From: Stomoxys calcitrans
Taxonomy: Eukaryota; Arthropoda; Insecta; Diptera; Muscidae
DNA: 64,000 nt
NCBI RefSeq assembly: GCF_963082655.1
Contig: NC_081552.1
Location: 4,464,648 to 4,528,647 of the forward strand
Reading direction: 5' to 3'
This document shows, one piece after another, positions 13,201 through 22,865 of this stretch. Position numbers and translations under genes: made by a program. Positions within the stretch are counted from its first letter, which is position 1, and each line of letters begins with the position of its first letter. The notes under the pieces are model-generated. The model was not told where the DNA came from and ran no database searches. It worked only from the letters and a program-made list of their open reading frames with translations.

Positions 13201-14963
13201 ATATGATGGCCATGATGGAGAAATATGCCAATAATTTAGAGGCTTTGGTCGATGAGCGTACCGACCAATTGCAGGAGGAAAAAAAGAAGACTGATGCTTT
13301 GCTCTTGGAAATGTTGCCACGTCCAGTAGCGGAGCAATTGAAAAAGGGCCACAAGGTGGATCCCGAAAGTTATGAACAGGTTTCCATATATTTTAGTGAT
13401 ATAGTGGGTTTCACATCGATGTCGGCCGAGAGTACCCCGCTGCAGGTGGTGGATTTTCTAAATGATTTATACACCTGTTTTGATTCCATTATAGGGCATT
13501 ATGACGTATACAAAGTGGAGACCATAGGCGATGCTTATATGGTGGTACGTGGAAGACAGCAAATACTTTAAAGAAATGCATTTTAATGTTCTCTCTCTCT
13601 CTCTCTCGCTCTCTCTCTCTTAGGTGTCTGGTTTACCCATACGTAATGGTGATTTACATGCCGCTGAAATTGCCTCCATGTCCTTGCATTTATTAGGCGC
13701 AGTTTCAGAATTTAAGATACGCCATCGTCCCTACAATAAATTACTTTTACGTATAGGTATACACACGGGCCCCGTATGTGCTGGTGTGGTGGGCCTTAAA
13801 ATGCCACGTTATTGTCTCTTTGGAGACACGGTAAATACAGCATCCCGCATGGAATCCTCTGGGGTGCCCTTGAAAATCCACTGCAGTCGGCAGTGTAAGG
13901 AGTTGTTGGAAAAACTGGGAGGCTATCATTATCAAGAGCGTGGCATGGTCATTATGAAGGGTAAGGGTGAGCAGCGAACCTATTGGCTATTGGGTGAGGA
14001 TGAAGAGGCGAAACAGCGACGCACCTATGAACGTTCACAAAGACGTGGATCCAGGGCTTTGAACAAATACATACAGGGTACCATTAAGCAACAGCAACAA
14101 ACAAATCATTTGGCGGTGGCCAATGATTTGGGTATACGCTCCTCATTGAAGAATAAAAATGTACCCAGAAACTCCTTGACACGTTCATCCAGTCTAGAAT
14201 CACCAAAGAAGTTGCGATTTGCTACGGGTTCTCTGTTGGAACATCATCGTTATCATAGGTGAGTAGAACAGAGGCGGAGGCATGGATGAAGAAAAGGTCG
14301 GCCATTAAGTAAAAAGATCTCCAAATAAGAAAAATCCCCCAGTTCGTCTGGGTCTTTTGCATAGTGTTATTGTTTATAGGCCTGATGGCTTTGCATACCA
14401 TGAAATGAAATCCCAACAACCAGGAATTTTTCTACTCATTTTTGTTTTTCAACCATTTGAGTTTTAGAGTTCAGAAGTGTATATTACATACCGAATTTCT
14501 GCAACAATTAGGTCTTCTGGGGGCTCACAATGGCAAACCAGAAGATCGATTTGTATGGGAGCTATATATTTACTTATGAATCTATCTGGAAGGTATTTAA
14601 GATAGGTGTCATAAATGTTCTTTCCTAGGTAAGCATCGAAATTTCCACGGGAATCGCTAGATTAGTTTACCCTCCACACTATGGTGGTGAATTGGGGGGA
14701 TCTCCTAATGAGGGGATTTCATGTTTTGACCCTCTAATCGAATACCATTTTCTTATTCTAGTGACGAAGCCCTCCTGGAAGTGGTGACCGACTCTTATAC
14801 AGGTCTACGCCGCTCTTCGGGTGCCTCATGTCATTCACGCTACGAAGAGTCTACATTATCTTGCCAAAGCTGTGAGGATTTGACTAATCTGCAACGCCAA
14901 AGACGTCCATCATCCTATCCCACTGCCAACACGCCGCTCTTGCTGAACCACAAAGAAACTTAA
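1155..14963 (+). CDS. Receptor guanylyl cyclase (natriuretic-peptide-receptor type), 3' part of gene, 10 exons
   Basis: A single-pass membrane receptor that converts GTP to cGMP on the cytoplasmic side. Joined exons 1155-1245, 1330-1517, 1864-1917, 8441-8620, 8931-9035, 9130-9201, 10115-10289, 12844-13544, 13624-14258 and 14762-14963 give about 800 residues ending in TAA. In order they encode: end of the ligand-binding ectodomain (PKCGF...C motif), a membrane helix, a juxtamembrane YRNW segment, a kinase-homology domain, a coiled-coil dimerisation linker, the class III cyclase domain and a Ser/Arg-rich tail. The cyclase domain keeps both metal aspartates (FSDIVGFT and GDAYMV, 44 residues apart as in the family), the guanine-selecting Glu (KVETIGD) and Cys (MPRYC), and the NTASRMES Asn/Arg, so it should be active. 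The kinase-like domain has HGSLCTSN where kinases have HRD..N, the usual pseudokinase state. All splice phases agree. Upstream exons are outside the window. Which fly paralogue this is (CG10738-like or CG31183-like) was not settled. Confidence 0.95.
1330..1517 (+). CDS. Guanylyl cyclase exon: transmembrane helix and juxtamembrane segment
   Basis: Acceptor TTACAG and donor GTAAGT bound 188 nt. The product starts YTGEISAG, runs through a hydrophobic helix ([14 protein letters not shown]), then the basic YRNWRYEQE and the [10 protein letters not shown] block conserved in this receptor family, and ends AQKQTR in phase 0. The helix is the only membrane segment in the visible part of the receptor. 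Confidence 0.93.
1864..1917 (+). CDS. Guanylyl cyclase micro-exon (18 codons)
   Basis: 54 nt between the acceptor TTAATAG and a GTATTT donor, phase 0 in and out, encoding [18 protein letters not shown]. It is basic and lies between the membrane-proximal segment and the kinase-like domain. The donor is weaker than the consensus, and its exact 3' neighbour (8441) is 6.5 kb away, so it may be optional. Support is phase agreement plus position. Confidence 0.65.
1918..3350 (+). other. Intron, no gene seen
   Basis: AT-rich intronic DNA. A segment at about 2390-2470 resembles one at about 5660-5750 (GATGACTTTTT...AATGAATGA blocks), which suggests a decayed dispersed repeat. Nothing else was recognised. 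Confidence 0.5.
3357..3553 (-). mobile_element. tRNA-derived SINE copy, minus strand
   Basis: Reading the minus strand from 3553, a tRNA-like head (GCCACCGTGGCGCAGAGGTA, A-box-like) is followed by a B-box-like GGGTTCAAACCC. The body matches copies at 4826-5065, 24890-25222, 61095-61440 and 61595-61862. It is diverged and lacks a clear tail. The shared tRNA-like head is the reason for calling it a SINE. Confidence 0.65.
3660..4011 (-). repeat. Family B tandem-repeat element, terminal part (interrupted)
   Basis: Begins near a GGGGTATACTAATTTC end, followed by CCGTCCGTCCG, TAGGCGCTTGAAATTTTG and the family B unit (ATATAAACCGATC, CTAGAGGGCGCAATTCTTAT). It is broken at 4020/4768 by a LINE insertion and resumes at 4777-4825 with GACTTCCAACAA and GGTTCATAACCGATC. 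Confidence 0.75.
4012..4776 (+). mobile_element. RTE-type LINE remnant with 9-bp target duplication
   Basis: The insert at 4021-4767 is flanked by TGGTATGAC on both sides (4012-4020 and 4768-4776) and ends in an A-rich tail. The translation contains an endonuclease fragment ([14 protein letters not shown], where family members have a GDFNA motif) and, joined directly, a C-terminal RTE-like segment ([22 protein letters not shown]). The reverse transcriptase between them is absent, so this copy is internally deleted. It carries stops and cannot move itself. It split an older family B repeat. Confidence 0.82.
4826..5065 (-). mobile_element. SINE copy plus partial tandem second copy, minus strand
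   Basis: The SINE body (GTGCCGCATAGCGACAC, GCCAGGATTCGAAATC, GGCGGACATGCTAACCTCT) runs from 4826 to about 4995. A second partial body (TTTTAACATGACAGGATACC) starts at once and ends near 5065. The tRNA-like head of the first copy is truncated. Confidence 0.6.
5066..6725 (+). other. Intron, no recognised feature
   Basis: AT-rich DNA without coding signal. A short motif (GGGTTGCCAGTATTTTTGCG, about 6490) resembles segments near 8185 and 29460, pointing to decayed dispersed repeats. Nothing else could be named. Confidence 0.4.
6728..7750. repeat. Family C tandem-repeat element
   Basis: Starts with a hairpin (TACCCTATACC...GGTAAAGGGTA, 6732-6761), followed by GTCCGTCTGTCTGTCTGTCC. Repeat units containing AGATTTAGATATAGCTC begin near 7102, 7253 and 7405, a period of about 151-152 bp. 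The element ends in a GTGGTGG run and CGCCCGACTT near 7736. A second copy lies at 41935-42700. No protein is encoded. Confidence 0.8.
7751..8440 (+). other. Intron, no gene
   Basis: AT-rich. The segment around 8020-8200 (AGTACTGAAATAAAACACAG) resembles one near 29370, another decayed repeat. The final ~30 bp are T-rich and lead into the TTTGAAG acceptor of the next exon. Confidence 0.4.
8441..8620 (+). CDS. Guanylyl cyclase exon: start of kinase-homology domain
   Basis: 180 nt, phase 0 in and out, donor GTAATT. It encodes the glycine-loop equivalent ([17 protein letters not shown]) with the Lys of the AIK motif, then [17 protein letters not shown], which aligns with the N-lobe of NPR-type kinase-like domains. 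Confidence 0.9.
8825..8854. repeat. CT microsatellite
   Basis: An interrupted (CT)n run, about 75 nt upstream of the acceptor at 8930. Confidence 0.9.
8931..9035 (+). CDS. Guanylyl cyclase exon: kinase-homology domain, hinge region
   Basis: 105 nt, phase 0, acceptor TTTTAG and donor GTATAA. It encodes [20 protein letters not shown] and [14 protein letters not shown], the beta4-beta5 and hinge block that is strongly conserved in membrane guanylyl cyclases. Confidence 0.95.
9130..9201 (+). CDS. Guanylyl cyclase exon: kinase-homology domain, helix D/E
   Basis: 72 nt, phase 0, acceptor TTTAAG and donor GTAAGT. It encodes [24 protein letters not shown], matching the DILEN block after the SLK of the preceding exon. 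Confidence 0.95.
9280..10014. mobile_element. Non-autonomous hAT-like element with 8-bp target duplication
   Basis: The ends are CAGGGATGGAAA... (from 9280) and ...TTTCCATCCCTG (to 10014), which are inverted repeats of each other. The flanks carry an identical 8-bp GTTCCCAT (9272-9279 and 10015-10022). An 8-bp duplication and a CAGGG-type terminus are typical of hAT transposons. There is no transposase. A related left end lies at 22866-22960. It inserted into an intron of the cyclase gene. Confidence 0.85.
10115..10289 (+). CDS. Guanylyl cyclase exon: kinase-homology C-lobe with pseudo-catalytic loop
   Basis: 175 nt between a pyrimidine-rich tract ending TTAG and the donor GTAAGT. It encodes [39 protein letters not shown] and ends TMAAKCT plus 1 nt. 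The HRD aspartate position is Ser (HGSLCTSN), so no phosphotransfer is expected. The DFG-like SDFG is kept. The carried A joins AA of the next exon to give Lys of [10 protein letters not shown]. Confidence 0.95.
10341..10422 (-). tRNA. tRNA-Ser (anticodon AGA)
   Basis: An 82-nt type II tRNA on the minus strand. The acceptor stem is GCAGTCG/CGACTGC with discriminator G. The A box is TGGCCGAGCGGTTAAGGC, the anticodon stem-loop is TCTGA-CTAGAAA-TCAGA with anticodon AGA, there is a long variable arm (CCCTCTGGGAG), and the B box is GGTTCGAATCC. A T5 terminator follows (AAAAA on the plus strand at 10326-10330). It lies antisense inside the cyclase intron and is identical at all 82 positions to the copy at 12649-12730. 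Confidence 0.97.
10423..11518 (+). other. Intron between the two tRNA genes, no gene
   Basis: AT-rich sequence with no supported exon or RNA gene. It leads into the duplicated block that starts near 11519. Confidence 0.4.
11519..12365. repeat. 441-bp tandem duplication
   Basis: Two direct copies begin near 11519 and 11960; the landmark GGTTACGTTACGGCACCACG is at 11541 and 11982, an offset of 441. Copy 2 lacks about 45 bp present in copy 1 (after TTTTAAATTAG) and has a shorter G run (GGGGGG against the longer run near 11793). Otherwise the copies are close to identical, so the event looks fairly recent. Nothing coding was recognised. Confidence 0.85.
12649..12730 (+). tRNA. tRNA-Ser (anticodon AGA), second copy
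   Basis: An identical 82-nt tRNA-Ser(AGA) in sense orientation relative to the cyclase. All arms, the A and B boxes and the long variable arm are intact. A T5 terminator lies at 12742-12746. It is divergent to the copy at 10341-10422 and both sit in the same intron. Flanking sequences of the two copies do not match. Confidence 0.97.
12844..13544 (+). CDS. Guanylyl cyclase exon: kinase-homology end, linker and first half of cyclase domain
   Basis: 701 nt, acceptor TTCACAG and donor GTACGT. It encodes [35 protein letters not shown], the helical linker ([20 protein letters not shown] and [17 protein letters not shown]), then [32 protein letters not shown] and [13 protein letters not shown]. The metal-binding Asp pair and the guanine-selecting Glu are present. 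It ends in phase 0 after GTG. Confidence 0.98.
13590..13620. repeat. CT microsatellite serving as polypyrimidine tract
   Basis: A (CT)n run directly preceding the TAG acceptor of the exon that starts at 13624, so the microsatellite is the splice-acceptor pyrimidine tract. Confidence 0.9.
13624..14258 (+). CDS. Guanylyl cyclase exon: second half of cyclase domain and tail
   Basis: 635 nt, donor GTGAGT, phase 2 out. It encodes [56 protein letters not shown] and [15 protein letters not shown], completing the cyclase fold with the guanine-selecting Cys and the transition-state Asn/Arg. A basic, Ser-rich tail follows ([14 protein letters not shown]), a likely phosphorylated and disordered region. 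Confidence 0.98.
14259..14761 (+). repeat. Intron with degenerate repeat-element end
   Basis: Contains TACCCTCCACACTATGGTGG near 14668, like the terminal hairpins of families A and B, and fragments resembling their units (GATCGATTTGTATGGGAGCTAT near 14540). It is an old, heavily mutated element. Confidence 0.45.
14762..14963 (+). CDS. Guanylyl cyclase terminal coding exon
   Basis: Acceptor ATTCTAG. It completes Ser from the carried AG plus T, then [20 protein letters not shown] to ...[11 protein letters not shown] and TAA. It is a Ser/Cys-rich cytoplasmic C-terminus ([18 protein letters not shown]) with no recognised domain. The stop position is supported by phase continuity from the previous exon. 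Confidence 0.88.
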
Positions 14964-15879
14964 ACAAATTCTAATCCCAAAAATAACGAAATCAAATCCA
15001 AATAAGAAAAGAAACAAATCAAATGTTACTAAACGAAAACAATAATTTTCTTCTTTCAGACTTAGAACGAAACTTACGAAACTCCTCTGTAGAGGAATCA
15101 AACATTAGTCATTTAGGATTTAAAAATGAAACAAAAACAAAAAGAAGCTTAACACAAAAATCAAAGAGAAAACAGTATCTAAATATTATTGTGGTCATAT
15201 GCAGCAGAATAATCATGTTTTATGATAGATGTGTTGGTATTATATTTATATGTATGTATGTGTATGTATTTGAATTCTAACTCTACTACGGCTACTAACA
15301 CTTGGTGTACTTACGGCGCTGAACATTAAGTTAAGTAACAATGTTGTCAATGCTTTTGTGTTCGTTTTTATTTACAAATGTAATCATTTGAGCTGAAAAA
15401 TGTCATGTGTCTCTAGTCTCGTTTATTAGTTTGTAAGTCCCAAAGCAAGTATTTTGTAAACTATTTATTATATGTATATTGTGTGCTTGTGCGGTTTTTG
15501 CGGCCTGTTTTTTTAACAGACTGACAGAAGGTCAGCGCCAAATGTACGGCCATTGAATTGTCTTTAACGAGTTTCAAATATCCATGCTTTTCATCTTCCT
15601 CCATTCGGCGCAGACTATATTAAAACCAGTGTTGCCACTACAAAAAAATTTTCCGACTATTATTTTTCAAAAAAACCTACCAAATACCCTCCAAGCCGAA
15701 TTGTAAACTAAATCAAAAAACACGTAAAAATAACATTAAACAAAAAAAAAACGCATTAAGTTCGACCGCGTCAAACTATGGAGTCCCACATTTTGTCAAA
15801 ATTTTTTTAACATTTGAGAAAATATGAATTTTTTTTTTTCAGGATATTATTATCTCTAGGCTAGGGATATTCAGAGGAC
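14964..15879 (+). other. Probable 3' UTR of the cyclase and flank
   Basis: Non-repetitive AT-rich sequence following the stop. No AATAAA was seen before the repeat element at 15.88 kb; ATTAAA variants occur near 15619 and 15734. The cleavage site could not be placed. Confidence 0.45.
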
Positions 15880-16775
15880 CAAAACTATTCATTCTTCCAA
15901 ATTTTGTCAATTTCGGGTAAAAACAGAGGCTTTTATGAGCCCATGGCCTTATTAGGGTCTAATACAACACACTGTTCCAAATTTCTGCGAAATCGGGTAA
16001 AAAAATGTGCCTTAAATTGGCTCAAGACCGGAAAATCTGTCGACACGGGTATCGATAGATCTAATACAACTCTGTTCCACATTCAAGCGGAATCGGATAA
16101 AAGTTCACCTTTTATAGGCTCAAGAACCTTAATCGGGAGGTTGATCTATATGCCATAAATATTAAAATATGATACGATCTTGACGGTACAGTTATCGAGG
16201 ACCCTAATGCAACTCACTGCATCAAATATCAGTAAAATCGGGTATAAAATGCACCCTCTACGGGCTCAAACACTCGTATCAGCAGAACGGATATATTACA
16301 GTTTTAGTTACATATAGCCCGATATTGACCATATTCGTACCGAATATGTGGAGGCCTATTATAACTCATTGATTAAAATGAGGCAATACATGCGGCTTTT
16401 ATGGGCTTATGTCCCATGGCAGATTGATCTTTATGGGAGCTATTTGTAAATATAGTCTAATAGGGACCATACTGCAACGCATTCACCTAAATTTCAGCGA
16501 AATCGAAGAATAAATGTGGCTGTTACTGGCTTAAGACCCTATATCGGCAGATCAGTCTATATGGTGTGTATGAAAAAATATGGATTGGTGCCAAGAATCA
16601 GATCCATATCGTAATCTTCGAGGGATGTGGCGTGATTACAACAGAGCGACACACAGACAGACGGACATCGTTAAATCGTCTATAAATTTTACCACGATCA
16701 AGAATATAGACCTTCTCTAGGGTCGGAAATGAATGTTTCGAAGTGTTGCAAACGGAATGACTAAAGTATTTCGTA
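15880..16775 (+). repeat. Family A tandem-repeat element, diverged
   Basis: Decayed units with CGGGTAAAAA...TTATGGGCTC...GATCGATCTA-like phrasing, followed by the family 3' end: ACAGACAGACGGACATCG, then CACGATCAAGAATATA and GGTCGGAAATGAATGTTTCG near 16720. Orientation is plus, with the terminal module at the right. Confidence 0.65.
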
Positions 16776-18085
16776 TACTTCACAAATACAATTTTACTAC
16801 TAGAATCGAAGTTGGCCATCCATCCGTTTAATCTCTTAAAATTGATCCTGTAGATCCTACCAAACTTGGTAGAAAATGCCCAAAATGACAACGCTGATTA
16901 TAACCCAAAGCTCACCTCAATAATTGAGCACAAAGTTTGTGGGCAATATAAAGAGACGCGAAAGTATTTATAGGTCTTCAAGTCATCTAAATCCAAATGT
17001 AGGTTTTAAATCATCATTTTTCCCCATACGTTTGATGGTCAATTGTAGTTATACCTTATTATCAAATTTGTTTACAAAGTTTGCTGGGAATTTACAGGCG
17101 TCATGATCGGTTATATATGTAGGTATTTAGAACACAATGTTATTGGTATCTATATGCACCATTGTATGATGGATGTTATGAATATAAACGATTTTTTGTA
17201 GATGCTCGGTTTTAATTTTGGTTTTTTTCACGATTACTTTTTTGGAAAACTACAAATATCTCACTGATTGGCAATAAAAGATTGGAATTCTAGAATTGGT
17301 ATATGAATATAGACATCAAGATATGTGGTTCACATATTAATATTTTTTGATCCAAGCGTTCGAACTAGAATACTAGAGGGAGCTCCCATATCATTGAGTT
17401 AGAAGTTGAATTTGGCACTACTTTTTGATATGCAAGAAGTCTGTCGTCTGTTACTGTTCGGAATGTTCGTGGGCAGCAATGCAATTTAGACCATCAATTA
17501 TCACAAAATACTTAATGCCAGATTTGACAGCATTATCTTCGCCCAGGAATAAATCCTTAAGTCACTTTTCTGCAGCACTATGTTCAGCAGCCGTCCCAAT
17601 CACCAAGAAAATCGGCCACCGCGCGGAAATGTAGAGAAGATCTTCACTTCTAACTATACAAAGATGGCCTTTAGATAAAGCAGCGTATCCGGCAGATCAA
17701 CATAGCATTTGTGACGATGAAGTCGAATTAAACCTCTATACTATAGTTCTGCTCAAGAACTAAATGAAAGATGCAGCCTCAAAAACTCATTTTGGTTAGG
17801 GAAAAACGCCAACGTGCAGGATAAGTGTGCCGCGTAAAACCATTGACAATACTGGACAAATGATTAGCCAAAATAATACAGCTGAAGAAAAAAATTTCTT
17901 TTTTCGAAAGTCCCGCTCCCCATTCAATCAGAACAGGAGGATGTTATTCGAGGGAGAAATTAATTCCTTGAGAGTTTTCGGAATTGGGCTATTAGTGTTT
18001 GGTTTACATTTTGCTTTTCGAAATGAAAAGCACTATTGGTGAAGATGGTTAATTGTTTCAACAAATGTTGTGGGTAACTATCTCA
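16776..18085. other. No recognised gene
   Basis: AT-rich intergenic sequence. Short open stretches (for example 17425-17634 and 17827-18042) show no recognisable domain or splice context. Probably decayed transposon DNA, by inference. Confidence 0.35.
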
Positions 18086-18970
18086 AAAACCTACACAGAA
18101 CAAAAAAAAATAGCTTTCAATCACGAAATTCATTGATCCAATTAATTTTTTAATTGAAACTGTTTCAATCACAAAATATAATAATAATAATATCAATCAC
18201 AGTTTTTGACATAGATAATTAAAAGAATTTTCAATTAAAATAATAATGATTGATCATTTTTGAAATTTTCATTTAATTCTTTAATTGATGCAATTAAAAA
18301 AATTAATGGAATTTTGGAAAAAGCCAATTCATTTTTTAGTTGGATCAATTAAAAATTTAATTGAAAATATTCATATGTTTTATAAGTTCGTTTTGCTTAA
18401 AGCGCGCTACCTCGATTTCGATAACACTTGTTTGACATATATAAAAACCCCCTGGAACACGAAATTGAGGCTAATGTTTGGGTCCATGATCACTCCTTAG
18501 AAACAAAAATCCTCCGGGGTTTGTCCAAACATGAAACGGCAAATATTGTTTCCCGAAATATAAAAGAAAGAGTAGCGAGGCAGTAACTTTATGCATTGCG
18601 GAAGTAAACCCAACAGAAAAACATTCATCTAGGGCAAAAGAAGTCACATTTTATACGTAACATTTTTTAAGATCCAATTAATAAATGATTAAATCAATTA
18701 ATTTTTTAATTGAACGTGAAAAAAATTCATTTTAAAAAGAGTTCAGATTCAGAATTAAAAAAATTATTGAATCGATTAATTTTTTAATTGAAAATGACAA
18801 AAACTTCAATCAAGATAATTATTGAAAACAGTTCAGATTCAATTAAAAAAAAGGATTGAATCAATTAAAGTTTTAATTCAAATTGCCTTAATTTCGATCA
18901 CGATCGCAAAACAATTAATTCAATTAATCTTTCATTAAAAACATTTTTAATTATATTTTTGATCGAAAAC
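18086..18970. repeat. AT-rich AATTAATT dispersed element
   Basis: Begins CACAGAACAAAAAAAAATAG and contains many inverted motifs such as ATTAATTTTTTAATTGAA and TTTCAATCAC. The left ~120 bp match, in reverse complement, the sequence at about 63860-63990 (TTTCAATCATGAAATTAATT), and similar blocks flank 40.19-40.93 kb. It is a non-coding, strongly self-complementary repeat, probably a non-autonomous DNA element. Confidence 0.65.
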
Positions 18971-20215
18971 ATTTTCGTTATTCGATATTTTCCCTTTAGC
19001 AAATGGATTTTTCTTCGAAAACCTATGACGACCTTTTTGCTGCACAAACACACAGTGTTGTAATTGTTATCATTTTTTAGTATTCATGTACTTATATGTA
19101 TATCTATGTATGTATATTTTCTTTATTTATTTATACATTAAATAAAACATTTTAAGATAAGCAACGTTCCAATATTGCTTTCAACGAAATTGTGGTATTT
19201 TAAAAGTCAATATGTATTTTGAAAGAAAAAAAAAAACAAATATATATATATATTTATAGAAAACTTAAAGCTCCAGGAGCAAACAAAAGATACCCAATTA
19301 TATGAAGAAAAAGTTAATGTTGTTAAATAAAAAACAAAAAACAGTCATGAATATATGTAACCCAATGAAAAATACGTGATATACTTACTTAATAGTTAGC
19401 AAAACATTTAGTTTTAATTGTTTTTTTTATTAAAACAATATATGTTCTGTTATATGTCATTTTATTTAAGCAGGTCTTTTTATTTATTTTGTTCTTCTTC
19501 TTTTATTTTATTATCAATATATGTATAGTTTTTTTACTTTTAAATTTATTATTTCGGATTCTTTTTAAATTGTCCATTTAAAACTTAACAATTTGTTTAA
19601 CAAACAAGTTTTTCTATATGTATAATATATATATATATATATATAAAAAATCATCATTAAAATAAATGTTGTTTTAACAATAATTGCCTTTTGTCGAAAA
19701 TATTTATTAATTTTTTGTGAGTGTGTGTGTGTGTATGGTAGGTAGGTATGTTATATTTCGTTTGTATTTCTTAAATACGATTGTATTTATAAACATTTTT
19801 TTTTTAAATTTTATTATAACATACGACTACGAACATTGCTGTTTTTTTTATTATTTTCTTCTTTGAGTGCAAACGTCTTTTTTCATGACTCTTGTGAAAA
19901 CTTGATTGTTTTTGTCTTAAATTTTTTTTATTTCCCTTTTTAATGAGTTTTGTTTTTTAGCATAGACTTCTACGCTGATGTCTGAGTTGGTTTTTTCTTT
20001 ATTTTCTGTTATTCTTATCAAGCCACAAGCATTTTTAAATCAAATCGATTTTTAGTTATTTTTGTTTGTGTTGTTGGTTTATGAACACTCGCTTATTCCA
20101 GACTTGGTTTGATCTTCATTTTAAGGATTTTTTTTTAATCATGACAATAAATAAAAAATCAATCAATTTCCTAGTCATAGGGCCATTAGAAAAAATCCAA
20201 ATCCAAATTGAATAA
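18971..20215. other. AT-rich intergenic DNA, no gene seen
   Basis: Low-complexity T/A-rich sequence with (TA)n near 19627 and (GT)n near 19722. AATAAA motifs occur at about 19141 and 19326 but could not be tied to a transcript. Confidence 0.35.
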
Positions 20216-20223
20216 ATGAAAAG

Positions 20224-20361
20224 AAGTCTGTCATTACACAAAAATACATGCATTGGGAAAAGTACAGCTAATGGATAGGGTTGTCGAGCATGGTTAATGT
20301 GGTAATTGTGTCATAGAGGCGTTTTCGCAATTAATACAATTTAAATACAACATACCAACGC
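20224..20361. repeat. Dispersed ~135-bp repeat (copy 1)
   Basis: Shares TCTGTCATTACACAAAAAT, AAAAGTACAGCTAAT and AAATACAACATACCAACGCA with 40505-40637, in the same order and orientation. Identity is high over about 135 bp. The function and the parent element are unknown. Confidence 0.7.
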
Positions 20362-20679
20362 ACGGTGGTTGGTGTGTGTTGTTATCTCTGGCTTTCCTTT
20401 TCCATTTGCAAAGAAAATCTCCGATTATAGAGCTCGTCTCGAGAGAGAAATAAACAGAAAAATTGTGAAATTTAATGATCTTCGCCCTAAAGCCTAGAAC
20501 CTGAGCAGTTGTCAAAACGCACAATAAAAAAAACTTTTGTGAAATTACTACAACATTCATTTTTTCAAAATAATTTCAACATGTTGCTGAACATGTCTAT
20601 TAAATGCAGCGAACTGTGACAATCGTCTGTCTACAAAAGTTGTTAGTTTAAATTTTTTACGAAATTTTTTTTGTGTAGA

Positions 20680-21720
20680 TATATTACGGATATGAAAGAC
20701 ACTACACCCGTCCAGAAGTGGGGACTCTCTAATCTTCAGGAATTCAATAAAAAGCTCTGCTCCAGTGCCCTCACTCATATTGGACCACTCCGTGTATATA
20801 GAGGAACAAGAGAAGTTCGGGACGCCCCCAGCTCAAGGCTACCTCTCAAAGAAGACTAACTCCAAGTCGCCATCTAAGATTGATCAGTTTGGCAATGCCA
20901 ATGCCATGTAGTCGTCTCGCGCCATCAGCCTACCGCAGAGTTAACGAATGCGCGAATTCCGAAGAGCGCGAGTTCCTGACTCGTTCAGTCAGAAGACTGT
21001 ACTCAACACAAGGCCCTCCACGTACAAGTGGAAAGGTCTAAGATCAAATATCGCATTCAGTGCTGCACCGCCACAATACCCTGTACTTTCTTCATCATCA
21101 ACACTATGGTAAGAAAGTTTGTTAATAACTTACTTACTAAAAGATGCATTACTATAGGCATGGGATCGGTAGATCGAAAAACATGGGGCAGCAGGGGAAC
21201 ACCTCAAGGAGGTATACTGCCTCCTCTACTTTGGAATGTAGCCATTAACAAGTTATTATTGTCTCTGGAAGAAAAAGCGGTAAAAGTGGCCGCGTATGCT
21301 GATGACGAGGCAATTGCGGTTAGAGGAAAGTTTTCCAGCACTCTTAGAGATATACTTCAGGAAGGTCTAGGTGCAACAGCGAGGTGGGCTACCTAAAGTG
21401 GCCTAGATGTAAAACCGTGGAACACAGAAGTAGGTCTTTGCAGCCGGAGGTTCAAGTTAATTACAGTGGCATCTGTCTCCTTGGGAGGAAAGTATGTTCC
21501 AAAATACCTGGGTGTTTGGCTAGACAGGAAATTGATCTTCAAATCCAACATTTTGGAAAGGGCGTGAAAGGCAACTCTTGCCCTATACACCTGCAAGAGG
21601 GCTATTGGCAAAAGTTGGGGGGCTAAAACCGTGTGTCATGCATTGTCAGTCCTATAATGTACTATGGTGTTGTGGTCTGGTGGACGGCGCTTCAATACCT
21701 TTTGGACATCGTTGCTAGAC
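20680..21720 (+). pseudogene. Jockey-like LINE reverse transcriptase remnant
   Basis: In plus-strand frames the sequence carries GTPQGGILPPLLWNVAINKL and AYADDEAIAVRG, the RT palm motifs B and C, followed by ATARWAT and YLGVWLDRKL in shifted frames. Stops and frameshifts (after 21396 and elsewhere) rule out function. The catalytic YADD is still visible, so the RT core was lost to mutation, not deletion, in this copy. The 5' half is poorly recognisable. Confidence 0.85.
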
Positions 21721-22010
21721 CTGGCAATAATTTGTAGACAAATGTGTTTTTATGATAACAATGATGTCAACATACCTCTGTTTTCTGCCAAAACAACGCT
21801 TTGCATGCCAAACAAAAAAGTCTAATTACTATTAAACAAATTAGCAACAGTGTGGAAGCATTGTGAGATTTCACAAAATTTAATTAATGTTTAGCAACAT
21901 TTTCCGTCATTACTACGCTGAACAAGCAAAAAAACTTGAATATGAAAATAACTTTTATAGAGGCCTAAAACTATAGGCTGATTGAAAACGATTTTTATCT
22001 GTAACCATTT
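21721..22010. other. Spacer between two LINE remnants
   Basis: No feature was recognised in this short AT-rich interval. Confidence 0.35.
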
Positions 22011-22865
22011 TTGAAAATGTTTAAATTTACAGAAAAAAAACGCTTAGAAATAAGGGACTTGGTACACGACATCATTTTTTCGAAATATAGTCTCTGCAAT
22101 TGCAAATCACTATTCGCCGTGCATGAACATGGATTTCGAAGACTGCATAGCAATTGCTTTGCATGCCTTCAGCGCACACATTTGCCGTGGCTTCAATCAG
22201 CCCAGGCCATGTGATAGGACGGTTTTCTCATTCGACGAAATTATTTGACGACATCGCCAACACATCCCTCCAGCCAGGCCTAAAACGCTGGTTCGCGAAT
22301 TATCTGTGTGGTCGCCAGTCTTTCGTGAAATTTAGGGATAAGAAGTCGAAGCACTGTAGAATGAAATAGCGAGTTCCCCAAGGCGGGGTGATATCTGCGG
22401 CACTGTTTAACCTCTACCTATCCTCCAGACGGCATAGAGATCGTATCATATGCATCAGGCCCCCACCCATGGTTGACGTCTTCGATAGGTTGAACGTCTA
22501 CCTCAACGAACTTGCCTCATATTTCGCTGCAAGAAATCTGAAGATATTTGCCACCAAATCTTCAGGCACATTGTTCACTACAAATACGCGTGAGTTGAAT
22601 GCCGAGCTGACAGTGATGGTCGATGAAGAAATGATTCCGACCATCAAGTGTCCCAAAATATTTGGCGTCACATTTGACATCAACGTGCGATAAAGTCAAA
22701 CGGTCCTCAAGTCACTGGCCGACAGCACTTGGGGTGCAGACAAAAAACCTTGTTGACCACGACCAAAGCAATTGGCCGGCCTGTGGCAAGTTAAAGTGCA
22801 TTAAGTTCGGCTGGACCGGTCTTTGGCTACCATATGCACTCGTGAACGCTGAACAACCCACATGA
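22011..22865 (+). pseudogene. Second LINE reverse transcriptase remnant
   Basis: Different from the copy at 20.7 kb. In three frames: HEHGFRRLHSN, TKLFDDIANTSLQPGLKRWF, ANYLCGRQSFVKF, PQGGVISAALFNLYLSS, NLKIFATKSSGTLF and CPKIFGVTFD. These are conserved RT and thumb blocks of jockey/CR1-like elements. At least three frameshifts and an in-frame stop (after KHCRMK, 22367) are present. Confidence 0.85.
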
